This document shows, piece by piece, positions 52,727-62,600 of a stretch of DNA of 64,000 nucleotides. Both the position numbers and the translations under genes were made by a program. Source of the DNA: Pelagicoccus sp. SDUM812003 (lineage in GTDB: Bacteria; Verrucomicrobiota; Verrucomicrobiia; Opitutales; Opitutaceae); the NCBI RefSeq assembly GCF_031127815.1, contig NZ_JARXHY010000013.1, positions 62,001 through 126,000 of the forward strand, in the 5' to 3' direction. How positions within the stretch are numbered: the stretch's first letter is position 1; every line of letters starts with the position of its first letter. Below the pieces are notes generated by a model. The model did not search any database, was not told where the DNA came from, and was given only the letters and a program-made list of their open reading frames with translations.

Positions 52727-53971
52727 CTAGTTCGAGATTCGTTCGTCGTCTGGTACCACACGATAGAACCGAGAGCCGGACCCGGAAAACTGAATGCGTC
52801 TCGCTCCGGAAGCGCCACTATCCAGGCTTGAATCGTTCTCGAGGAAGTCCGCCTCGGTGAGCGCTTGCCACACTCCGGTAGACAGATCGTCTCGCCTTTC
52901 GACTCTTAGGGCCTTCGCGATCCCGCTTTCAGGGAGTTGCAGGGTTAGGATGAGGGATCCGTTTTCGGTGGAGAAACTCCAGGGTAGCGAACGAGCATCG
53001 GCCGCGGCTCTATTGAACGCGAAGAGGACCGCTAAGGGCACGCCGTTTCGATTCGAGGCGCGGTCGTCGTCAAGACTGTATCCATTGTCCCATAGCCATT
53101 GCCCAAACGCGTTCGGAGCTGAGAACTCGGCCGTGGCGATGGTGGATCCCGACGTGGATCTGGTCACAGTCGTGTCCGTGTTTGGCATCTTCTCGGTGAG
53201 CTTGTTGTTCACCGAACTGTGGAAGGTGATCTGGTAGTCGCTTGTGCTGCCTACGTTTCGCAGTTCCACCACCTGCAGACGGATGTCGGCGCTATACGGC
53301 GGCTCCACGTAGTCCGGTGGATTGGTCGCCACGTCGATCGTCTGAGTCTGGGTTTGCCCGTCGATGGTGAGTTTTGCGGTGAGCCTGCCTGAAAGAGGAA
53401 AGGACCGGAGGCGATACAGATCCAGCAACCTGCCGTCCGTATCGATCGATTGCGGCGCTCCGATAGTGGTTACTTCGAGCTCAAGGCCGGAGCTGCTTTG
53501 CTCCACCGAAACCTGTTTCACGCCGAAGCCATCAAAGCTGATTTTCGCTGTGTTCTTCAGCGTCCAAGGCGTTTCGTGGATCGAGCCGCCGGTGAAACGA
53601 ATGGCAACAGGACGCTGCGTCGCCGGGTCGAAGCTCAGTATCGCGTCCATGACCCCGCTTTGGCGAATGTCCTGCTCAGAGCTATCCCCAGTGGAATAGG
53701 CGATGGAGTTTGTTCGAGAGCTTTCGAGGATGGAAAACTGGACCTCGATCTCCACGCCGAAAAGGCGGGCGCTACCTGCGAGCAAGATGGCGGCGGTACA
53801 CAAGGGGCGGATTCCAATCACGCCCTTAAGGTGATCCAACAATGAGGTCTCGTCAATGCAGCGGAGTTCGGTTTCGCCGCTCGGCGTGGCATGGGGTCGG
53901 CAATGGGCCTTGAGGGTAAGGGGCGATTCGCAGCGGGTTCGATTCGCCGGCTGGTGGATATTCACTTGCAA
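52727..53971 (-). CDS. exported protein of unknown function
   Basis: The frame runs 414 codons from ATG 53971, but the first 45 or so residues are atypical. A TTG or GTG near 53840 would give a signal peptide around GIRPLCTAAILLAGSARLFG, so the true start is uncertain. The mature part is beta-rich with no known motif (examples: VMDAILSFDPATQRPVAIRF, ADIRLQVVELRNVGSTSDYQ). The C-terminus, LRVERRDDLSTGVWQALTEA followed by a segment ending SGSRFYRVV, looks like the common verrucomicrobial C-terminal module that ends in FYRV/FYRL. It is divergent from the deiminase pair. Function unknown. Confidence 0.6.
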   Translation of the reverse strand: MQVNIHQPANRTRCESPLTLKAHCRPHATPSGETELRCIDETSLLDHLKGVIGIRPLCTAAILLAGSARLFGVEIEVQFSILESSRTNSIAYSTGDSSEQDIRQSGVMDAILSFDPATQRPVAIRFTGGSIHETPWTLKNTAKISFDGFGVKQVSVEQSSSGLELEVTTIGAPQSIDTDGRLLDLYRLRSFPLSGRLTAKLTIDGQTQTQTIDVATNPPDYVEPPYSADIRLQVVELRNVGSTSDYQITFHSSVNNKLTEKMPNTDTTVTRSTSGSTIATAEFSAPNAFGQWLWDNGYSLDDDRASNRNGVPLAVLFAFNRAAADARSLPWSFSTENGSLILTLQLPESGIAKALRVERRDDLSTGVWQALTEADFLENDSSLDSGASGARRIQFSGSGSRFYRVVPDDERISN

Positions 53972-54020
53972 GTTCGTTCGAAATCAAATTGCTGTCTCGA
54001 TCAAAAAAAGGGAGTGGGAA

Positions 54021-55643
54021 ATGGGAGTGGGACCTACAAACCGTTTGCGGGGGAAATGGCAGGCGCTGAGGCTCGGCATCGCTTGGATAACATCGATTTG
54101 GGTTTTCGACGCTAGTACCCTTGCAACGCTCGGCGCGGCATCGGTAGCCGATCTCCCGCCACCGTTGGCCAGCGAAGGTTTTGGCGGGTTGACCGAGCCG
54201 ACCGCGCCGATAGCAGGCTCTCGAGCTTTGGCGGACTGGGAGCCGGCAGGGGCGGTCATGATCAACGTCTCCCCGCAGGAGGTGCTGGAAACGCCTGATC
54301 TACTGGCGTGCTACCGGCAGATCGTGGAGGCGCTCACGCGCTACGTGCCGGTGGTGGTGGGATACGATGGCGAGGACAGCCGATTCGCCTTGCGTTTGGA
54401 AGACGCTCTGAGGCCCGCCAATTCTGATGCTAAGGATCGGTTTCCCGTCGAAACAGCGGATTCTAAAACAAACGAGTATTGGATACGCGACTACGGCCCG
54501 ATCTTTTGCATGAGCGCCTCGAACCGTCTGGTTCTGGTCGATACGATTTATAGAGATTGGAGGGAGGAGATCGACGCTTTCGAGCAAACGGGCGATCTCA
54601 CCGGACCGGGAATAGGCGTCGAGCTGGAGAAGCGTCTGCAGTTTCGAACAAAGCGTTTGAAAAGCGACACTTCTCCCTTGGCTGTCATGAAAATCCTGAG
54701 ACAGAGCTTTCGTCTGTCGAGCGAAACGACCCGGCCTCCTTTGGTCCTTCCAGGTAGTGAAATGCAGACGGATGGGGAGGGGCTCTTCTTCGTCGCTGAG
54801 GAGGCCGCGTTCCTAAACGGGGGACGGGTCGCTTTGTTCGAAGGACTCACGCGAGACTACTTTGGGGCGGAGGAGATTCACCTTTTGGATACATTGCGCG
54901 AGTGGGGATCGCTACGATTGGATAGCCAGGTTAAGCTAGCGGGAGGCGGTTATGTTTTCGTTACGCGCCCTCAGTTTTCAGCGCCCCTCAGTCAAGCGGC
55001 GGCATCGTTCGAACGCGAGCGAGCGGAAGCCGTTTTTCGATCCAACTGGCAGTACCTAGAGAAGTTCGAGCCGAGATTGCGTCGGGTGGAGCTCCCGACA
55101 TTGCCCATTGCGGAAGTCTCGAATCAGCCCTTGCTTTACCATGTTCGGGTTCGTCTGCTCAAAGCGATTTGCCAAAATGCTCAAATCGACTTCGACCTCT
55201 ATCGGTCGCTGCCCGCTGTCGACGAGAAACGACTAGCGTACGATCAAAGGATCTATGCTTACCTAAAGGAGAAGGTCGGGTATCTCGGTCAGTTTAGCGA
55301 TGACGATTATTTGGCGGAAACCGTTCCTGCGGTGCTGGGACGTTCGCTATGGCGATTGGTTGCAGAGGAGCGACAGAATCGGTCGCCTTTTCGTTCCTAC
55401 ACCAGCTCGTTTGTATTGGGACTTCAAGGACGGCCAACCGTAGTGCTGCTGCCCCGATACGCTGCGCAGAAGGACGATGCTGCAGGGTTGATCCTGCAAA
55501 CGGAGAGGGAGGTTGAGCGCGCCTATCGCCTCGCTTATCCCGACGCGATGATCCATTGGGTGGATGCCGACCCCTTGACCGTTCGCGGAGGCACCTTGCA
55601 TCGTGCATTGCTCGCTCTCCCTCGAGGGAGGGAGCGCTCATGA
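54021..55643 (+). CDS. peptidyl-arginine/agmatine-deiminase-family protein lacking catalytic His and Cys
   Basis: ATG 54021 follows a good ribosome site (GGGAGTGGGAA) and gives 540 residues; ATG 53856 would overlap the divergent gene. A signal or anchor helix spans about 16-35. The guanidino-group deiminase fold is visible: ADWEPAGAVMINVS, Asp157 in YWIRDYGP, then TDGEGLFFVAEEAAFLNGG. In active family members H-x-D and GGxxHC supply the catalytic His and Cys; here they read Arg299-Leu-Asp and GGTLHR with Arg528. The protein should therefore be a pseudoenzyme, perhaps a binding or partner subunit. It is coupled by ATGA to the intact paralogue downstream. Confidence 0.82.
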   Translation: MGVGPTNRLRGKWQALRLGIAWITSIWVFDASTLATLGAASVADLPPPLASEGFGGLTEPTAPIAGSRALADWEPAGAVMINVSPQEVLETPDLLACYRQIVEALTRYVPVVVGYDGEDSRFALRLEDALRPANSDAKDRFPVETADSKTNEYWIRDYGPIFCMSASNRLVLVDTIYRDWREEIDAFEQTGDLTGPGIGVELEKRLQFRTKRLKSDTSPLAVMKILRQSFRLSSETTRPPLVLPGSEMQTDGEGLFFVAEEAAFLNGGRVALFEGLTRDYFGAEEIHLLDTLREWGSLRLDSQVKLAGGGYVFVTRPQFSAPLSQAAASFERERAEAVFRSNWQYLEKFEPRLRRVELPTLPIAEVSNQPLLYHVRVRLLKAICQNAQIDFDLYRSLPAVDEKRLAYDQRIYAYLKEKVGYLGQFSDDDYLAETVPAVLGRSLWRLVAEERQNRSPFRSYTSSFVLGLQGRPTVVLLPRYAAQKDDAAGLILQTEREVERAYRLAYPDAMIHWVDADPLTVRGGTLHRALLALPRGRERS

Positions 55644-57289
55644 TTCACTTGGCAAGGACCGGCCGCGGGGCGGTTACACTGGAGGTGAAAAGCGCCAGAG
55701 CGCTCCTGCTTCGCGGCACCTGCTTGATGGTCTTGGTCTTCTTCCTCGCTCAAACGAGGTCGACTCTCGGAGACGTGTTCGGGGATGAGCGCGTAGAGAC
55801 GTCCTCGATAGGGGCTAAGTCCTATCCATTGTTCAACCGTCAGACCGAACCCACAGCTCCGCTTGCGGCGGAGCGGCCGGTGGGCGAATGGGAAGCGGCC
55901 AGCTTTGTCTGGATAAATCTGTCGCTTCCCAGCGTCTGCAAGCAGCCCGAGGTCCTGGCTTTCTATCGAGAGTTCATCGAGGTCGTTTCGCAATATCTGC
56001 CGGTCGTGGTCGGGCTCGACTTCCAGTCAGCGTGGAGTTGGCCTCGATTGAGGGAGGAACTTGTGAGCGATGCCGCGGCGAAGAGGGGAAATACGCATTT
56101 CTTCGATTCGAGATGCAACTCGTATTGGACAAGAGACTACGGACCTGGATTCGCGAGGGCTGCCGACGACTCTCTTATTCTGGTGGATTCCATGTATCGA
56201 GGACTAGAGGACGAAATGGATCTTTTCGCTTCGTCCCTAAACGAGCTCGAGGGATATAGCCCCTCGAGAAACGCTTTGCTGTTTCAAGCCTTTCGCTCCA
56301 ACGGGAGACGAGCTGAGCTGGCTCCCTTGCGATTGGCAAACGTGCTGCGTCAATACTTTGGATACACTGTTGATTGCGTGCGACCAAAGCTCTACCTGCA
56401 AGGAGGCGATTTTCTGACTGATGGCAAAAATCGGGTATTCATTTCGGAAGACACCTTGATCTCCAACGGAGGCCGAGAATCTGCTCTAGCGGAAACCTTT
56501 CGATATTATTTCGGGGCGAAGGAAATGCATGTCCTGTCGGCCCTGCCTGGAAACGCCGTGAAGCATCTCGACATGAACTTGAAGTTCATCAGCCCGAACG
56601 TGCTATTGTACGCGGAACCGCCGAAGACGCGAAAGGGAGGCAGCCGCTCGTCCCGTCAGCTGGAGACGCTGGCGACTCGTTCTCTCGAATCCAACATCGC
56701 CTATTTGCGGGAGCGCTGCTCGGACGTCACTCTCGTCCCTATTCCAACACCTCCGATTTGGGAGGAGTCGGTGGAAGAAGCGATGCTGGTCCTGAGCGCC
56801 CAAGTGCTGCAGCTCGTCTGCAAGGAGTTGGACGTTGATTTCGACAGCTATTGGTACGTCGAAAAGCCAGGTCCTGATCATGCGGAAGTGAAGGAGAAAG
56901 TGGATACTCGCCTAGCTTCGCTGGTCGGGCATCCGGCGCGACTATCAAATCGAAGCGACCTCAACCGGCTGACCTTGCATTACCTAAAGGAAGACCTGGA
57001 TACGCTGATCGACAGCAGGGTTGCGGGAAGCACCGTGTACCGGACTTATGCGAATGCGCTGTTGATCCAGGTGGAGAACGGCCCGACCGTCGCGCTTCTG
57101 CCGCGCTATCGGGCGCAGGAGGGAGAATCGAGCGCAGCGTTTAGAGGGTGGGAAATGCAAGTTGAGCGAGCCTACCGACTCGTGTACCCGAACGCGAAGA
57201 TTCATTGGATTCCAACCGACGCGATGGCCCTCCAAGGCGGGGCGCTGCACTGTCTGGCAATGGTGGTGCCGCAAGGCAAACGCCGATGA
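55640..57289 (+). CDS. peptidyl-arginine/agmatine-deiminase-family enzyme, exported
   Basis: ATG 55640 overlaps the previous stop (ATGA), giving 549 residues with a signal helix at about 22-37 (LLLRGTCLMVLVFFLA). All expected catalytic positions are present: Asp166 in YWTRDYGP, His309-Leu-Asp311 in KHLDMNLKF, and Cys538 in GGALHCLAMVVP. The family converts guanidino groups to ureido groups with release of ammonia (agmatine deiminase, Porphyromonas-type PAD). A C-terminal segment around RTYANALLIQVENGPTVALL is shared with the paralogue. Membrane or periplasmic location and the amidase neighbourhood suggest ammonia release from arginyl compounds. The exact substrate is unknown. Confidence 0.85.
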   Translation: MIHLARTGRGAVTLEVKSARALLLRGTCLMVLVFFLAQTRSTLGDVFGDERVETSSIGAKSYPLFNRQTEPTAPLAAERPVGEWEAASFVWINLSLPSVCKQPEVLAFYREFIEVVSQYLPVVVGLDFQSAWSWPRLREELVSDAAAKRGNTHFFDSRCNSYWTRDYGPGFARAADDSLILVDSMYRGLEDEMDLFASSLNELEGYSPSRNALLFQAFRSNGRRAELAPLRLANVLRQYFGYTVDCVRPKLYLQGGDFLTDGKNRVFISEDTLISNGGRESALAETFRYYFGAKEMHVLSALPGNAVKHLDMNLKFISPNVLLYAEPPKTRKGGSRSSRQLETLATRSLESNIAYLRERCSDVTLVPIPTPPIWEESVEEAMLVLSAQVLQLVCKELDVDFDSYWYVEKPGPDHAEVKEKVDTRLASLVGHPARLSNRSDLNRLTLHYLKEDLDTLIDSRVAGSTVYRTYANALLIQVENGPTVALLPRYRAQEGESSAAFRGWEMQVERAYRLVYPNAKIHWIPTDAMALQGGALHCLAMVVPQGKRR

Positions 57290-57519
57290 GCGATCCCTTG
57301 GGGCGAATCGAAGGGACGAGGCTAACGTTGGGACTTGCAGGATGCGACACGTCGACGCCCTTGGGTGGAGCCGCACCTTTGGTTCAAATTCGCCTCGAAA
57401 AAAAGCTCAGGTCCAACGCTTTGCATATCGGGCTTAAAAGGGAGCAGGGGCTCGATAGTCAGGCATCTCGCTCCCCTCGTGAGGAACCGGTCTCTGGTTC
57501 AACTCCACCCGAACATGGA
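57290..57519. other. short intergenic region after the deiminase genes
   Basis: About 230 bases between the deiminase stop and the tRNA terminator. Small frames here, one of which reads through the tRNA, are not real genes. GAACC...GGTTC near 57484-57500 could form a weak hairpin. Confidence 0.5.
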
Positions 57520-57549
57520 GGAAGCCGACCTCTTTCGAGATCGGCTTCC
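57520..57549 (-). terminator. hairpin with GAAA tetraloop downstream of tRNA-Met
   Basis: On the minus strand a 13-bp stem (GGAAGCCGATCTC pairing with GAGGTCGGCTTCC, one G-U pair) closes on a GAAA loop directly after the tRNA 3' end. The following bases TCCATGTT are only moderately T-rich. Its position and stability make it the likely tRNA terminator. Confidence 0.7.
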
Positions 57550-57551
57550 AT

Positions 57552-57628
<77 letters not shown>

Positions 57629-57749
57629 TCTGCAGTTGCTAAACTGTTAATCTCCGCTCTGGTGCTCGGAGGAGGCGTACAAAGTGAGATTCAAAACCAT
57701 GTGTCAATGAATTTTCTGAAAAAGGTGAGGAAAACGGGGAAATTCCCGC

Positions 57750-57777
57750 TTGCCATGAGTGGGCCGGGGGGTACCTT
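57750..57777 (+). promoter_or_regulatory. probable promoter of rpsB-tsf
   Basis: TTGCCA (57750-57755) and TACCTT (57772-57777) are 16 bases apart, a normal sigma-70 spacing, about 100 bases before rpsB. The G-rich spacer is unusual. No other good candidate was found in this gap. Confidence 0.4.
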
Positions 57778-57852
57778 TCTCGCTTTTCTCAAAACAGAAC
57801 CATCAACCGATAACATCAAATACTAGCATGTAAGGCGGCATTCGTGACGCCT

Positions 57853-57877
57853 CGCCCTCGCGAAAGGGTGTTTTTTT
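57853..57877 (+). terminator. terminator-like attenuator touching the rpsB start codon
   Basis: CGCCCT (57853-57858) pairs with AGGGTG (57865-57870), including one G-U pair, and is followed at once by seven T (57871-57877), three bases before ATG 57881. A second small hairpin (57833-57852) lies just upstream. The 3' arm AGGG is also the only ribosome-site-like sequence, so the fold could regulate both transcription and translation of rpsB. Confidence 0.55.
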
Positions 57878-57880
57878 ATT

Positions 57881-58750
57881 ATGAATATTGAACTAACTGA
57901 TCTACTCGACGCTGGAGTGCACTTCGGCCACCAGGTGAAGCGCTGGAACCCGAAGTCCAAGGCTTTCGTTTTCGATCACCGCCAGGGCATCTCCGTGATC
58001 GACCTCGCCAAGACCTACGAGGGCTTGCAGAAGGCCTACGATTTCATCGAGGAAGTCGTTTCCAAGGGCGGCGAGATCCTGCTCGTGGGCACCAAGCGTC
58101 AGGCTCAGGAAATCATTCGTGAAACGGCGGCCAACACTGGCATGCCGTTCTGCGTGAATCGCTGGATGGGCGGCACGCTGACCAATTGGAAGACCATCAC
58201 CAGCTCCATCTCCAAGTACAAGAAGTATCAGAAGATGGAGGCGGACGGCAGCTTGGCCAAGCTGCCAAAGAAGGAAGGTTCGGCCATCCGCCGCGAGATG
58301 GCGCGTATGCACCGCAATTTCGAAGGCATCGTGAAGATGGAGAAGCTTCCGGCGGCCATGTTCGTGGTCGACGTCAACTACGAGGACATCGCGGTCGCCG
58401 AGGCGCGTCGCACCAAGATCCCTGTAGCGGCGATCGTGGACACCAACTCCGACCCGACGACCGTCGACTACGCCATCCCTGGCAACGACGACGCGGTGAA
58501 GTCTATCCGCATCATCATGGAGACGGTGGCGGACGCGATCGAGGCTGGTCGCGCCAAGCGCGCCTCTCGCATGGCTAAGGGCGGCGCCAAGGGCGAAGCG
58601 GCAGCTGCCGGCGCCGAGATGGTTGCGGCCAGCGAGGAAGCGGCTCCTGCGACGGAGGCAGCTCCTGAAGCTCCGGCTCCGGAAGCGGCTGCAGCTCCAG
58701 CGGAAGCGGCCCCGGCCGAGACTGAAGCGAGCGAGAAGGCGGACAGCTAA
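57881..58750 (+). CDS. rpsB: 30S ribosomal protein S2
   Basis: The 289-residue protein contains the S2 hallmarks: LLDAGVHFGHQVKRWNPK, ILLVGTKRQAQEII, NRWMGGTLTNWKTI, KLPAAMFVVDVNYE and AIVDTNSDPTTVDYAIPGND. It helps place S1 and mRNA on the small subunit. Compared with E. coli S2 (241 residues) it has a C-terminal tail of about 50 residues made almost only of Ala, Glu and Pro, which is probably disordered. It precedes tsf, as in most bacteria, with a hairpin between the two genes. Confidence 0.98.
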   Translation: MNIELTDLLDAGVHFGHQVKRWNPKSKAFVFDHRQGISVIDLAKTYEGLQKAYDFIEEVVSKGGEILLVGTKRQAQEIIRETAANTGMPFCVNRWMGGTLTNWKTITSSISKYKKYQKMEADGSLAKLPKKEGSAIRREMARMHRNFEGIVKMEKLPAAMFVVDVNYEDIAVAEARRTKIPVAAIVDTNSDPTTVDYAIPGNDDAVKSIRIIMETVADAIEAGRAKRASRMAKGGAKGEAAAAGAEMVAASEEAAPATEAAPEAPAPEAAAAPAEAAPAETEASEKADS

Positions 58751-58773
58751 GCCTTTTCCCATTTGTCACGAAC

Positions 58774-58797
58774 GCGGCGTTGCTAGGTCAACGCCGC
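58774..58797 (+). terminator. hairpin between rpsB and tsf, probable partial terminator
   Basis: GCGGCGTTG (58774-58782) pairs perfectly with CAACGCCGC (58789-58797), followed by CTTCGTTTTC. A partial terminator between rpsB and tsf would set their ratio, as is known in E. coli. Confidence 0.6.
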
Positions 58798-58884
58798 CTT
58801 CGTTTTCTCAACTAGAATTTCTATTCAACCAATTCGCGGGCGCTGATCGAAGCCCCGTTTCAAATCCATCCACTTCGAAAAGAA

Positions 58885-59487
58885 ATGAGCGTACAAATCA
58901 CCGCTAAACTAGTAGGCGAACTCCGTGGCCAGACCGGCGCTGGTCTCATGGACTGCAAGAAGGCTTTGACTGAAGCCGACGGCGACCTGGAAGTCGCAGC
59001 TACGATCCTGCGCAAGAAGGGCATCGCTTCCGCTGGCAAGAAGGCTGGCCGCGCCACTTCCGAAGGATTGATCGAGTCCTACATCCACTTGGGTGGCAAG
59101 GTCGGCGTATTGATCGAAGTCAACTGCGAGACCGATTTCGTGGCCAAGACCGATGACTTCAAGGCCTTTGTCAAGGACCTCTGCCTGCACATCGCCGCGG
59201 CGAGCCCGGTATGCGTCAGCCGCGAGCAGGTGCCTGCTGAGCTCATCGAGAAGGAGCGCGAAGTCGCTACCGCTCAAGCTGAGGGCAAGCCTCCCGCCGC
59301 CATCCAGAAGATCATCGAGGGCAAGCTCAACAAGTACTACGCTTCGGTTTGCTTGCTGGAGCAGCCTTTCGTGAAGAACTCGGACCAGACCGTTCAGGAC
59401 GTTTTGACCGAAAAGATCTCCAAGCTCGGCGAGAACATGCAGATCAACCGCTTCGTGCGCTACCAGATCGGCGAAGAGCAGAAGTAG
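58885..59487 (+). CDS. tsf: translation elongation factor Ts, short form
   Basis: The 200-residue protein starts SVQITAKLVGELRGQTGAGL, followed by MDCKKAL and the dimer/core segment with GLIESYIHLGGKVGVLIEVN and CETDFVAKTDDF. These are the EF-Ts UBA-like start and the EF-Tu-contacting motif TDFV. E. coli EF-Ts has about 283 residues; this copy lacks part of the C-terminal half, as in the short Thermus form, and is complete here since it ends before a strong terminator. It recycles EF-Tu by removing GDP. Confidence 0.97.
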   Translation: MSVQITAKLVGELRGQTGAGLMDCKKALTEADGDLEVAATILRKKGIASAGKKAGRATSEGLIESYIHLGGKVGVLIEVNCETDFVAKTDDFKAFVKDLCLHIAAASPVCVSREQVPAELIEKEREVATAQAEGKPPAAIQKIIEGKLNKYYASVCLLEQPFVKNSDQTVQDVLTEKISKLGENMQINRFVRYQIGEEQK

Positions 59488-59518
59488 ATCGTTCGACGCG
59501 CTTTGCTTTTATCAAATC

Positions 59519-59546
59519 GGCTCCCTTTGCGGGGAGCCTTTTTTTT
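59519..59546 (+). terminator. Rho-independent terminator after tsf
   Basis: GGCTCCC (59519-59525) pairs with GGGAGCC (59532-59538) and is followed by eight T (59539-59546). This is the clearest intrinsic terminator in the window. Confidence 0.93.
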
Positions 59547-59743
59547 GTCCCGCTTCTCGGGCGGGCTCGGCCTCTTGGCGCAGGGAGATGCGGTTGGAGA
59601 GCTGCCCATCGCGGCGAGCGATGCCTTGAAGCGAGGCGGGTAGAGGCGTCGAGCGAGTCCGTTTCGGTGTTTCTCCCGAAGGGGGCAGGCCTTGCCGCAT
59701 CGATTTCCCTAAACCTCCAATCGATGCATCGAGGTCCGCTTCA

Positions 59744-62545
59744 TCAGGAGCGAAGGGCTGCTTCGGCTGCTTCGCTGGCTTTCTTGAGGTAGAAGTTGCG
59801 CACTTCGTGGGCGTTGAAAACGGGCACCACGCGACCGTCGCCCATGATGCTCACGCCGGAGAAGAGCTTCACGTTCGCAAGTTCGCCGGAGAGCGGTTTG
59901 ACGACGATTTCCTCCTGACCCACGAACTTGTCGACGATCAGGCCCAGTTTTCCCTCTTGGCTGTCCACGAGCGCCACGTTGAGCAATGCGGGCATCTCGT
60001 CCGGCTCGCGAGGCGTTCCGAGCAGCTCTTGCAGATCCACGAGATCGACCACTTCGTTGCGAATGCTTGTCATGCGGGAACCTCCATGGGAGCGGATGTT
60101 TCGAGTGAAGACTTTTTCCAGCGAGGCGACATTTTCCGTCGGTAGCAGGTATTCCTCGGCGCCGCTTCGCAGGAGAATCGCTTCGGAGACCAGGAGGCTG
60201 GTGGGAAGACGAAGGGTGAAGGTGGTGCCGACGCCGAGGGCGCTGTCGATCTCGATGCTTCCGTGCAGCTTTCGTATGTTATTTGCAACTACATCCATGC
60301 CAACGCCGCGACCGGAGAGGTCGGTGATGGCCTCTGCGGTGGAGAAGCCCGCCCGCATGATCAGTTCGTAGGCGGCGTTGTCCTGCATGATGGAGGCTTC
60401 CTCCCTGCTGATCAGGCCTTTTTCGATGGCCTTTTTCTTGAGCTTTTCAGGGTCGAGGCCGCGGCCATCGTCTCGAATCCTGATTGCTACGGCGCTGCCC
60501 TCGGTCGCTGCGGAGAGGGAGATGGTGGCCACCGGTGGCTTGCTGGTTCGGGAGCGTTCCTCCGCGGTCTCGATGCCATGATCGAGGGCGTTTCTCAAGA
60601 TGTGAACGAGGGGGTCGCCGAGCTGTTCCACCATAGACTTGTCGAGTTCCGTCTCCTCGCCCTTGACTACGAATGCGATTTCCTTTCCCAACGATTTGGA
60701 TACGTCGCGAACCATGCGAGGAAAGCGTTGGAAAAGGCCCCTCAGCGATCGCATGCGAATGGACATCACGGCGCTTTGCAGCTCGTCGGCCAATCGGGAA
60801 ACGTTTCCCCCGGCTTCGCGCAGCTCCTGAGCCACGGAGGTGAGGCCATGGTCGTCGAGCACGGATTTGGCGATGAGGGGGAAGGCTCCGCGAGCGACGA
60901 GCAGCTCTCCAACCGCTCTCATTAGTCGATCGATCTTGTCTTCGTCGACTCTGAGCGATGACTTGCCCTTTTGATCTGCAGTCGCGTTCGAGTTGGCGGC
61001 GGTTTCGCTTGCGGACCGCGGAGTGGCATTGGTCTGACCTGATTGTTCCCTGTTGGAACGGGCTGCCGAATCCAGCTTTTCCAAAGTCCCTTCGATGAGG
61101 GACGACAGCATGTCAGCGTTTTTGGATACGGAGTCGCACTCGTTCGCGAAGACCGCGCAAACTTCGGCGACTTCGGATTGGTCCACGGCTTTCGAGGCTC
61201 TGAGAATATTGGCGACGCCTCGCTTTATGATCGGAAGCTCATTCGACAGAGTCTCCTGGGAGAGGCGCGACTTGCAGTCGGCGAGCATGGCGATGCTCTG
61301 TTCAAAGATATTGTGAAACGCCTCTTCCTGTGGGGGCCGATTTTCGACGGCGCGGGTGATCGGAGCGTCGGCGAGCTCGGCTGGAGGAAGTCCGAGGGCC
61401 GACAAAAGATCGGGCTGCGTCTCTGCGGGCTGATAGCGAAGGATGAAGGATCGATAGAGTTCGCGGATCGTTCGGGCGAGGGCTTGCATGGTCGCGACGC
61501 GTTCCGGAGCCGTCTGAAGCTCACCCTGGCAAAGCGTTTGGTGGGCGTATCGCTCGCCCGCTCGCGCCAAAGCGTTGATGCGGCGCAGAGGGTGGGATTC
61601 CCTCGTCGTTTGGCCTGCCGAACTGAGCAGAATGCCGGCGTTCCCCTTGAAGGAGTGCAGGGCGCGCTCGATGCGGGTCCAGGGCTCCTCCGTGTCGAAG
61701 CTGTCGCGGCAGGCGCGGATCGCTTCGTTGATCGTGTCGAGCAGCTCCTGGCTTTCGCCTTCGAAATCCTCGAGCGTGTTCGCATCGAAAAGACCCGGGG
61801 CGTTCGATTCTTCGTCCATCAGGCGGGTGTCGCGTTCGATCGAAATGTCGGCATCCATTTCGACGAAGGAAAACACTTCACGCACGTCCTCTTCGGATGC
61901 TTCGCTCACGAGCTCGATCTGCCAGGACAGGTAGGTCTTCTCGTGGTCGAATGTATCCAGATTTGGGATAGCGCAGCGCGTGGAGAAGCTCGCGTGACCG
62001 ATCTCCCTGAGTTCGTCAAGCACGCTTACCGGGTCGTTTCCGAACTCCATGAAGGATTCGTGAGGGCAGAAGGTGATGGAATAGATTCCGATTTCCCTGG
62101 CAGGAGAATCTGCTTCGGAAGGCGTCCCTCTGGTGGTGGACGCTTGCTGAGCGGGCAGCAGGCGGCGAAGCTCCCTCAAGATCGGGTCGTCTTCGACCGC
62201 GGCTTTATCGAAGGCATCGGATGGCTCTTCGGATACGAAAGCCGTTATTTGGTCGACCGTTTTGAGCGAGAGTTCGATCAACGCGTGCGAAACCTGGAGC
62301 TTGCCTTCGCGAGCGAGATTGAACGCGTCCTCAAAAACGTGGAGGAAGGCTGCCAGCTTGAGAAAGCCAGCGCTGGAGCCAGAACCCTTGAGCGTGTGCA
62401 AACTGCGGAAGACCCGATCGATCAGTTCCGAGTTGCCTTCGTCGGACTCGAGTTGGAGCAGGCTCTCTTCGAGATCCGTCACGAGCTCCTCGGCTTCGAT
62501 GCGAAACGAAGCCTGCATCTCGCGCATGATGGCGTCTGTATCCAT
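59744..62545 (-). CDS. cheA: CheA-type chemotaxis histidine kinase
   Basis: The 933-residue protein begins with a phosphotransfer domain, [14 protein letters not shown], with His50 as phospho-acceptor. A second Hpt-like domain follows, with [14 protein letters not shown] at His297. After a linker come the dimerisation helices ([20 protein letters not shown]), the ATPase domain with [25 protein letters not shown] and [18 protein letters not shown], and a CheW-like domain from about residue 765 to the end. It is longer than E. coli CheA (654) because of the extra Hpt region. It is the last gene of a minus-strand group with two response regulators, a STAS protein and CheR. Confidence 0.95.
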   Translation of the reverse strand: MDTDAIMREMQASFRIEAEELVTDLEESLLQLESDEGNSELIDRVFRSLHTLKGSGSSAGFLKLAAFLHVFEDAFNLAREGKLQVSHALIELSLKTVDQITAFVSEEPSDAFDKAAVEDDPILRELRRLLPAQQASTTRGTPSEADSPAREIGIYSITFCPHESFMEFGNDPVSVLDELREIGHASFSTRCAIPNLDTFDHEKTYLSWQIELVSEASEEDVREVFSFVEMDADISIERDTRLMDEESNAPGLFDANTLEDFEGESQELLDTINEAIRACRDSFDTEEPWTRIERALHSFKGNAGILLSSAGQTTRESHPLRRINALARAGERYAHQTLCQGELQTAPERVATMQALARTIRELYRSFILRYQPAETQPDLLSALGLPPAELADAPITRAVENRPPQEEAFHNIFEQSIAMLADCKSRLSQETLSNELPIIKRGVANILRASKAVDQSEVAEVCAVFANECDSVSKNADMLSSLIEGTLEKLDSAARSNREQSGQTNATPRSASETAANSNATADQKGKSSLRVDEDKIDRLMRAVGELLVARGAFPLIAKSVLDDHGLTSVAQELREAGGNVSRLADELQSAVMSIRMRSLRGLFQRFPRMVRDVSKSLGKEIAFVVKGEETELDKSMVEQLGDPLVHILRNALDHGIETAEERSRTSKPPVATISLSAATEGSAVAIRIRDDGRGLDPEKLKKKAIEKGLISREEASIMQDNAAYELIMRAGFSTAEAITDLSGRGVGMDVVANNIRKLHGSIEIDSALGVGTTFTLRLPTSLLVSEAILLRSGAEEYLLPTENVASLEKVFTRNIRSHGGSRMTSIRNEVVDLVDLQELLGTPREPDEMPALLNVALVDSQEGKLGLIVDKFVGQEEIVVKPLSGELANVKLFSGVSIMGDGRVVPVFNAHEVRNFYLKKASEAAEAALRS

Positions 62546-62600
62546 ATTCTGGGGAAGTGATGAGGTTGACGGTTTCGGCTCTGACCGGTCAACTGCCGCT

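Noticed and set aside
52520-52831. 103-codon frame on the plus strand
   Set aside because: Its second half is antisense to the gene at 52727-53971 and the first half has no recognisable feature.
61043-62560. 505-codon open frame on the plus strand
   Set aside because: Antisense to cheA, whose domains are unmistakable; no motif in the plus-strand translation.
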